Assembly (NCBI GenBank): GCA_963971575.1
Contig: OZ020612.1
Location: 70,367,869 to 70,431,868 of the forward strand
Source of the DNA: Liopterus haemorrhoidalis
Taxonomy: Eukaryota > Arthropoda > Insecta > Coleoptera > Dytiscidae
Length of the DNA stretch: 64,000 nucleotides
Reading direction: 5' to 3'
A program made the translations under genes and the position numbers. Positions 58,501-64,000 of the stretch are shown in pieces; position 1 is the first letter of the stretch; each line of letters opens with the position of its first letter. A model generated the notes under the pieces. That model searched no databases, was not told the DNA's origin, and worked only from the letters and a program-made list of their open reading frames with translations.

Positions 58501-61500
58501 GGCTTAGACGATGAGACTTGCAACGGGCAGAGATCATTTGCTAGTTGAGATTTGAGAGGATTCAGACTCAGTGGATTACCTGATTTAGCGGTCCACCACA
58601 ATCAATAACCTATAACACGGCAACGATAGTAAGAGCTAAACCAATTCGTAACTCCAAAGTCTTATTTACTTACACACTCTCAAAGCAAGTGTGTCACAAT
58701 TTTGAACTCAATTTTAATAAACAGAATATTTCTACTTAATCTTTTACAGTACTGTATATTTATAACATTACATGCATTATTGAAGAAGCACTAGACAGAA
58801 TAACATTACTAAAAGCTAAATCACATATCATATATCTGTGTTGGGTATACTGTGAAACATGAAATAGTTGGTACAACTTGTTTTTCTCTTGAACAGTTCT
58901 TTTGTACACAATATTTCGTATATATCTCACACGTTTCTGTCTATTGAGAATAAACATTACCTATAGAGGCGCTGTTGTCGCTTACAAAATGGCGATTGGA
59001 ATAGGATATGTTTGACATTTGTCATTTGATACACAACAATTCACATCGCAGTTAATTTTCTGTTGCGATTTTAAAGACATTTTATTAAAGTTTTCTTCAC
59101 TTTAACACATACAAACAATGCAATTAAATGAGCCACATCCAACAAAATCCTATTCCGTTAAGTTCCAAAATATTCCGCTAGGCGTCACTTCAGTTATTGT
59201 CAGTTCTCAATAATATAGCTTAGATTTTATTTGGCAAAACTATATTAGCCACATTATAAACATAATTCACAATGTATAAATATTTTTTTCCACGACTATA
59301 TAGATATACGTTCATTACAGGCGTGTCAGTGATTAGTAAATGTAGCACATTCCCCACTCCTTTTAATTACACACCACTGACCAGTTACGTAATGAGCTCA
59401 TTACGTAACAGGTTCAAGCAGCAATGACCGACCGTCGTTAGGCAACGTAATAAATAGGTTGAAAGCATACGTCAAATTATTGTTAGTTTGTAAAGGAATC
59501 CGGATTAAAATTAAATAATATAGTTAAAGTTTTCGAATTTTGCAAATATATTTTTTAATAGTTAGTCTTGGTCAGTCAGTTAATCAGTTGAAGGCAAGTA
59601 TTGTTATTTTAACTGAATTTACATTCTACCATAAGTTTAAAAGTAATTACTATGGAAAAATGAAATGTCTACTGCACTCGAAAATACAAAATAACTGAGA
59701 AAAAATCAATTTAAATTTGTATTAATTTTTCTGAAAACTCGTTGTGAGTATATGAAAGTGCTATGAATGATAATAATTGGACATTTTATTTTATTTCCTT
59801 ACTTGTTGTTAGTAGTCATTTGTAATTTATTAACCCCATTTGCTTGATTAATATTTCAACAAGAAAATAATTTTACTTACGACGTAAAAAATGATGTTTG
59901 GTGTGTACATTTTATGTCTTAAGAATACTCCAAATATGTGCAGCAAATCATACCCTGTCAGATAAGTTCCCAGCCCTAATTAATTTCGAAAACTGAAATT
60001 ATTACTCTACGAAAGTGTTTCTCAATCTTGTTACTCTCGTAGCACATTTTCCAAAAAAGAAAAATTTCGCGGCACACCTACGCAGTCGTACAAGAAGTCT
60101 AATTAGTCTTTATTCAAATGATATTAGATCTTTCTTTTTTAAAGTCTCAAAAAGTATATTCATGAAAAAGATTAAAAGTTGGGTAGTTCAATTGACACAG
60201 GAACGTATTTGTACCATAATCAACAACTGATTTTTACTTTTTTCGGTATTTTGTATTTTTATTTATTTATTTATTTTCTTTTTTGTAGATTTTTATAAGT
60301 GGCGTTATTGTTGTTTTCATATATCGTCTCTATTTTTCAGTATCAAGATATTTTTAATTTTTAATCAAGAAATATTTAATTTTTAATCAAGAAATTTTTG
60401 TGAATATTTATAGATGTATTATATTATTTTGTATATTAACTCAATTTCAAAAATAAAATACAAATTCCTGAATGTGTTGGTTCCTGAATAAAGATCCCTG
60501 TATTCAGAATATGTCAATTTCAATTCGCAATAAAAATATCCTTCCTGTACTTTATTCTTATTAATAGTATTGTTCGCATATTCGGACAATGATGTTAAAA
60601 TTAAAACGACGCCAGTTTTTTTTTTTTTTTAAGACATCGCGATACTCTAAAGTGACTTGGTACACCCTTTGAGAACCACTGCTCTACCATAATACTGCGG
60701 TATTTAAATCTTAACGTGTATAAAATCCGAATAACAACATTTACAAAAAGAATGTTCAATTGTTATCATTTATAGCACAATTTTTACGAGATTTCAATAA
60801 AATTACCATCAATTTTAATTGCATTTTTCTCAATTTCTTTGTAATGTAATGCTATGACTTGCTTGTTGAATTTAGATTAAAATTCAATTTTAAACAACCG
60901 AAAAACCATTGTGTATCCCCATTGAAAATAAGAAGGTGCACATAGTATTTTGAGAACCACTGGTCGAAAAAAAAAATTATTGTACACCTAAAAGCTGCGG
61001 GAATAATTTTAAAATTTGCAATCAATGAGACGTACCATACGGGGTTTTAACGTACTTTTTCAGTCATACCCAAGAGGCAAGGTAAGCGAATTTTATAACT
61101 TACCCAGGATGCCTAAAACTTTCGCTATGCCACCGCCCTAAGATTTATTTACGCGAATAATTCATACCAAACTGAAATTAATACAAAACGAAGAAGAAAT
61201 GTAAAATTAATGTTTTTTTTTGTTTGATATCAAGGTTATTTTTTTTAAATTTGTCAATTTGATTGATATGTTGATGGCGGGTGTTAAATTTGAATAAAGT
61301 TTTACTTGTTAATAAGCTGTATATATATTTTTTATAAATTGGCACACTTTTAAAAACTGTTAAGTTATTTTTACAATAATAATGGCGCAAACAACTTAAA
61401 TTTATTATATTTTAACTATTTATAACTTCAACTTGCAAAAAATACAGTACTGCAAAAGATTAAAAATAGTCTGTTATTCAGCACGTTAAAATAAAATATA

Positions 61501-62544
61501 CACAAAAATTACAAACAAAAATGAGAAAATTTTCAATATAACACTAAACTGATAAGTGCAAAGTGATATTAAGCTCAATAAATGTTTATTATTACCAAGG
61601 CTTTATTTGAACAAGAATCAAACAAAACTGTAATCTCTGAATCATTACATGTAAATATTTTCCACACAATAATACGTGTAAAAACTTTGATAATATGTGA
61701 GAACTTGTTTACACCAAGTTTCTGCCTTTCTATACCTATTAAAATTTTAAGAAAATATCTGCCTTTTTGATTTGATTTAGAAAATTCAATTTGATTATTG
61801 TTTAAATAAAGCTAAATAAAAAATGTATGTTAATGAATAAAGGGTCAACATACCGGCGTCTGCCTCCACCTCCACGTCTGTATCTGTTACAATCCCTGGC
61901 GTAGTGGCCCCTGTCACCACATTCATAGCAACGATCATCTGGATGGAACGGCCTGCCTCGAGAACGAGGCGGAGGCCCTCGATATCTTCCGCCACCTCCT
62001 CCTTTCCCATTTGACAATTCTACTCGAGCACGGCGACCACATATTGTCCTACCATCTAAAAATAAAAATATTATCAAAATTGAATAAAAATACCAAATAC
62101 TTTTTTTAGGGACAAGATGCATCAATTATATGTATTATTATGATCTTTCATGGAATATTTCAGGCAGTATTTACATGTTTTAACATAATCAAAATTCTGT
62201 TGAAGTTTACCAAATGTGAAAGTGTGCATTTAAGATAGGTTACTTAAAAATAGTTATAAGGTTAGAAACTATTTAATAGCACACATGTGAGAAAAATGAT
62301 ATTAAAGTTATAATTAACTAAATTGGGTTGAAAATTAGAAATATGTATTACCTAATCCTCTAACTGCGTCTTCGGCATCTCTGGGATCCTCGAATTCCAC
62401 GAAAGCGAAACCTGGCGGATTTCTTGCAACCCATACATTCCTGAGTGGTCCATAATATCCAAAAGCATCTTCTAGTTCTTGTTTTGAAGCATTATTTCCC
62501 AAATCACCAACATAGAGTTTGCACTCCGAACCGTAACGCGACAT
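49598..62544 (-). CDS. x16: SR splicing factor x16 / SRSF7 (9G8) orthologue
   Basis: A nuclear SR protein that binds GAC-rich exonic RNA and promotes splice-site choice and mRNA export. Three coding exons join in phase to 222 aa: 62544-62352, 62055-61854 and 49871-49598. Residues 1-80 form an RRM: RNP2 is KLYVGDLG and RNP1 is PGFAFVEF. A Gly/Arg hinge and one CCHC zinc knuckle ([14 protein letters not shown]) follow at about 115-128. The third exon is an RS domain with long Arg-Ser runs, ending GASSDQN. RRM plus a single knuckle plus an RS tail distinguishes this protein from SRSF3/Rbp1. Intron 1 is about 300 bp; intron 2 is about 12 kb and full of transposons. An antisense open frame across the RS exon is a codon-bias artefact. 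Confidence 0.95.
50698..50980 (+). pseudogene. Harbinger-associated Myb/SANT-like protein fragment
   Basis: The first frame reads [20 protein letters not shown] then NLVLKCYRK and stops at 50787. A one-base slip restores [19 protein letters not shown], then [21 protein letters not shown]...LV..V, AWE.I..EFN and LK.KYD are hallmarks of the Myb/SANT-like DNA-binding proteins encoded by Harbinger elements and their domesticated relatives. It is broken by the frameshift. Confidence 0.62.
50954..51106 (-). pseudogene. HARBI1-like transposase N-terminal fragment
   Basis: A 50-residue minus-strand frame from the ATG at 51106 begins [20 protein letters not shown]. It continues [20 protein letters not shown] and ends [10 protein letters not shown] before a stop at 50954. 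The acidic start, RPYI.R.RPN and EF...FR.K match the N-termini of insect HARBI1-like nucleases. The catalytic core has been deleted, and the end overlaps the converging Myb-like remnant. Confidence 0.62.
51585..52809. other. x16 intron 2 stretch without recognised features
   Basis: AT-rich intronic DNA. A GC-richer patch at about 52555-52730 (CGTGAATCAGTCCAGTCG, GCGACGTCGAAATTAG) lies in a 116-codon plus-strand frame, but no family was recognised and nothing suggests a real exon. Confidence 0.4.
52810..53705. repeat. ~0.9-kb dispersed repeat with tRNA-like region, copy 2
   Basis: Closely matches 17845-18835. The tRNA-like part at about 53105-53180 keeps the B-box (GTTCGAATCC on the minus strand), but the A-box is degraded. 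The 3' portion retains AAGGGCTTTCATTTGATACC, CAAAGAGTTGTATAAGCATG and a CAGACAGACAGACAG run, ending ACAAAACCCTAAAA. Confidence 0.75.
53706..55135. other. x16 intron 2 stretch, mostly featureless
   Basis: No recognised gene. At 54270-54490 composition is higher in GC, and the minus strand keeps a 68-codon frame followed by a GTAGGT donor-like site; there is no similarity I recognise. It might be an unannotated exon of something, or chance. Confidence 0.35.
55136..55424. mobile_element. 289-bp hAT MITE
   Basis: Ends CAGGGGTCTCCAAAC and GTTTGGACACCCCTG are inverted repeats. The 8-bp flanks GCCTAGTA (55128-55135) and GCCTAGAT (55425-55432) form a recognisable target-site duplication. GGGCCGGATTAGTCCCGCGG near the right end is typical of this hAT type. 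No coding capacity. Confidence 0.88.
56146..56711. mobile_element. Mariner-like element with ~110-bp near-perfect TIRs
   Basis: The left arm 56146-56255 is the reverse complement of 56603-56711 apart from run-length differences in an oligo-T tract. TA flanks both ends (56144-56145 and 56712-56713). The interior retains the 3' part of a transposase on the minus strand. The near-identity of the arms points to recent insertion in x16 intron 2. Confidence 0.92.
56252..56614 (-). pseudogene. Mariner/Tc1-type transposase C-terminal fragment
   Basis: An open 120-codon frame contains [20 protein letters not shown] (the second catalytic Asp region), [19 protein letters not shown] (third acidic region) and [20 protein letters not shown]. 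This is the catalytic C-terminal half of insect DDE transposases. The N-terminal DNA-binding half and first catalytic residue are missing, and the frame runs into the TIR. It is a deletion derivative whose coding remnant is undamaged. Confidence 0.88.
57307..57715. mobile_element. 409-bp MITE with CCGGGTGAATTATTTAAGG ends
   Basis: CCGGGTGAATTATTTAAGGA and its complement at the right (57660-57715) form about 55-bp inverted repeats that continue through GCAACATACATGTTTCACAT. TA duplications (57305-57306 and 57716-57717) flank them. No coding capacity. It is a different family from the 5091 and TTGAGAA elements. Confidence 0.9.
58360..58465 (-). other. Candidate poison cassette exon of x16
   Basis: On the coding strand of x16, TGTGTTTGTGTTCAG precedes a 106-bp segment of about 50% GC that ends at a good donor (GTAGA|GTGAGT). 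Spliced between coding exons 2 and 3, the frame would meet TGA at its fourth codon, and the length is not a multiple of three. It contains GAGACGACG, a GAC-type motif like those bound by SRSF7. SR-protein genes are known to limit themselves through such exons. No transcript evidence is available, so the call is inference. Confidence 0.3.
58944..59210 (+). mobile_element. TTGAGAA MITE, copy 3
   Basis: A full-length 267-bp copy with TA at both sides (58942-58943 and 59211-59212). It is nearly identical to the copy in PP2A intron 2, allowing for orientation. It lies in x16 intron 2, about 480 bp from the candidate poison exon. Confidence 0.92.
59213..60012. other. x16 intron 2 stretch without recognised features
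   Basis: AT-rich intronic DNA. A short palindromic GAGCTCATTACGTAAC / GTTACGTAATGAGCTC overlap lies at about 59385-59410. Nothing else could be supported. Confidence 0.4.
60013..60681. mobile_element. 669-bp hAT element with 8-bp target-site duplication
   Basis: The left end AAGTGTTTCTCAATC and right end TTTGAGAACCACTG are inverted repeats with aged mismatches. Flanks CTCTACGA (60005-60012) and CTCTACCA (60682-60689) agree at seven of eight bases. Interior words TCGCGGCACACC are typical of hAT termini. A 71-codon frame inside is not recognised as transposase. A similar right-end motif (TTGAGAACCACTGGTC) at about 60950 marks a further decayed copy. Confidence 0.82.
60690..61853. other. Distal part of x16 intron 2
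   Basis: AT-rich intronic sequence leading to coding exon 2. Apart from the decayed hAT end near 60950, no feature is supported. Confidence 0.4.
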
Positions 62545-62550
62545 TTTGTA

Positions 62551-62830
62551 CTGTGATAAATGCATAAAACAAAAGAAATGGTTAATAAATAAATAGCGAT
62601 TATCGATGCCGGCTAGGCTGTGAAAAAACAAACTATAAATAGATTAATATTGTATTTATGAAAGAATTAACTAAACATTATTACAAATATACATTTTAAT
62701 TAATATATAATAAGAAAATAATAGAAAACTTACGTAAATTATACACTTATTTGACGCCAAACATTTACTGTATAAAATGGCGTCGTTAACGCGGCCTTCT
62801 TATTTACTACACAACGTTTACACTCCCAAC
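62551..62830 (-). other. x16: x16 5'UTR intron and leader exon
   Basis: The minus strand has a 3' splice site (TTTATCACAG) six bases before the x16 ATG (exon starting at 62550). A matching donor (ATTTAC|GTAAGT) has its exon end at 62734, giving a 183-bp leader intron. The upstream leader exon (62734 to somewhere beyond about 62800) contains GGCGTCAAATAAG. The transcription start was not identified; 62800-62880 is the likely promoter side. Confidence 0.55.
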
Positions 62831-62880
62831 AAATACGCGATCAATACAACACGTTTACATGATATTGTTCATGCGACTTA

Positions 62881-63401
62881 CAACACAGTGGCGTAACACT
62901 TTGTGCTTTAAGGTAGTGGGAAGAAGTTTCACTAAATTATAGCATTATAATCGTGAAGAAGAGATATGATGAAATTATATTTTTTAATTTCTACGTTTTT
63001 CGTAATATATTATTGTCTTGTTATAAGTTTTTAATGATTAACATATGCCTCCAAATTTTTTTAACTCCGATTTTAGCCATAATATAGTTTTAAGCTAATT
63101 TTGGGATGAGGATTATGAAAAAAATATTTAAAAAATTCATGCTTTCCTAGTTTTTGAGTTAGAGCTGATTTAGGTCAGTTTTTTTGCCTATAATTCCAAA
63201 ACTTTTGCCCAAACTTCAAAATGGACCAAATTTTCTTGATCTCTGACCAAAAATGCATATTTGTACCAAATTTCAATAAAATCGGAGATAAAAAATGTTT
63301 GCTTAAAAATCGAAAAAATCATAAGGGGTACCCCTTATGATTTTTCCGATTTTTGGCCATTTTTAAGGATTTTGGATTACTGCCCCTACAAAACTTAATA
63401 A
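62881..63401. other. Upstream flank of x16, repetitive low-complexity DNA
   Basis: AT-rich sequence with recurring phrases such as TTTTGGCCATTTTTAAGG and AAAATCGGAGATAAAAAATG, similar in style to dispersed insect repeats. No gene was recognised. Confidence 0.4.
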
Positions 63402-63920
63402 TATGTTTATTTAAGCCCAATTTTTTTTCTTAGACTAAACAGTGTAGTAGCATTTTAAAATTTCAAGCCGCATATTTATATCCCTAACCGTTTTTTAGTT
63501 AGCATTTTTCAAAATTTTCAAAAAAAAATTTAAAAAAAGAAGAAACTTCAAAAAATTTTTTTGTTTCAAAATCTGGTTACAAGTAAATTAGGACCTCAAG
63601 ATTTCAAAAATTTCAACCGCACGTCTTTATTGCATTTCGTTTTTGAGATATATCCATGCGAAGATGAATATTTCTATAAATCACGCCGTATTAAAATTTG
63701 TCATAATTTTAAAATACACAAAACGAATAAGGCCTCAATTTTTTTCTAGACTAAATAAACTACAAGGAATTCAAAAATTTCAACCGCTGGTCGCTATCTA
63801 TAACCATTTTCGAGTTGTGATTTTTTTTATTTCACAATTTTCACAAATAATGTAAATTATGGCTTTCAAAAAATTGTCATTATCTCAAAACGTTTTAAAC
63901 GATTAAAGCCCAAATTTTTC
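63402..63920. repeat. Dispersed repeat with diverged internal units
   Basis: The first 65 bp match 16900-16970. The motif AAGCCCAATTTTTTTTCTTAGAC recurs in diverged form at about 63731 (GCCTCAATTTTTTTCTAGAC) and 63906 (AAGCCCAAATTTTTCTCTAGAC). Interspersed TTTCAAAAATTTCAACCGC words at about 63603 and 63767 suggest ancient tandem units of about 160-175 bp. The short frames are not considered coding. Confidence 0.6.
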
Positions 63921-63925
63921 TCTAG

Positions 63926-64000
63926 ACCAGTGGTTCCCAACCTTTTTACATGCGGATCCCTTTTTAGAATCAATTTCTATGATGGAGCCCCTAGGCCTAT
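63926..64000 (+). mobile_element. hAT-like left terminus cut by the window end
   Basis: CCAGTGGTTCCCAACCTTTTT followed by GGATCCCTTTTT and GAGCCCCTAGG is a typical hAT opening, the same type as CAGTGGTTCCCAAG at 29808. The rest lies outside the window. Confidence 0.6.

Overview
This is an AT-rich (roughly 70%) animal nuclear window, almost certainly from an insect. The genes are intron-split and spliced with GT-AG or GC-AG borders. The encoded proteins are insect-like orthologues of conserved eukaryotic genes. The non-coding space is full of DNA transposons (Tc1/mariner-like, PIF/Harbinger, hAT, many MITEs) and tRNA-derived SINE-like repeats. Order and species cannot be fixed from the sequence.

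Layout. (1) 1-689: last coding exon of a polypyrimidine-tract-binding protein gene (hephaestus/PTBP, +), followed by a long 3'UTR-like tract invaded by a Tc1/mariner-like element (1982-3296). (2) 6726-16293: a giant, roughly 9.6 kb imperfect inverted repeat. Both arms carry exon-like modules with good splice borders, AT-rich diverged tandem units and a nested 1.3 kb palindrome. A 48-bp minisatellite lies just outside its right end. (3) 19364-27393 (-): complete five-exon gene for the PP2A scaffold subunit A (PR65, Pp2A-29B), about 596 codons, with one GC-AG intron and a TA-flanked MITE and a decayed Harbinger element in its introns. (4) 31144-40085 (+): complete eleven-exon SLC5-family sodium-coupled solute transporter, 581 aa. 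(5) 40375-44017 (-): complete six-exon COX10 (heme A pathway farnesyltransferase), 388 aa, tail-to-tail with the transporter and only 289 bp away. (6) 49598-62734 (-): SR splicing factor x16/SRSF7 (RRM, CCHC knuckle, RS domain), 222 aa. Its roughly 12 kb second intron holds Harbinger, hAT, mariner and MITE insertions and a candidate poison exon. (7) 62881-64000: repetitive DNA ending in a hAT-like terminus.

The host genes are unrelated housekeeping genes: RNA processing, phosphatase scaffold, transport and cytochrome oxidase assembly. There is no operon logic. The unusual content is the giant foldback structure with preserved splice-module architecture, several MITE families with intact target-site duplications, an unclassified long-TIR element with reiterated ACAAYTGGGGC motifs, and the possible autoregulatory poison exon of the SR-protein gene. 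No large novel protein-coding system was found.
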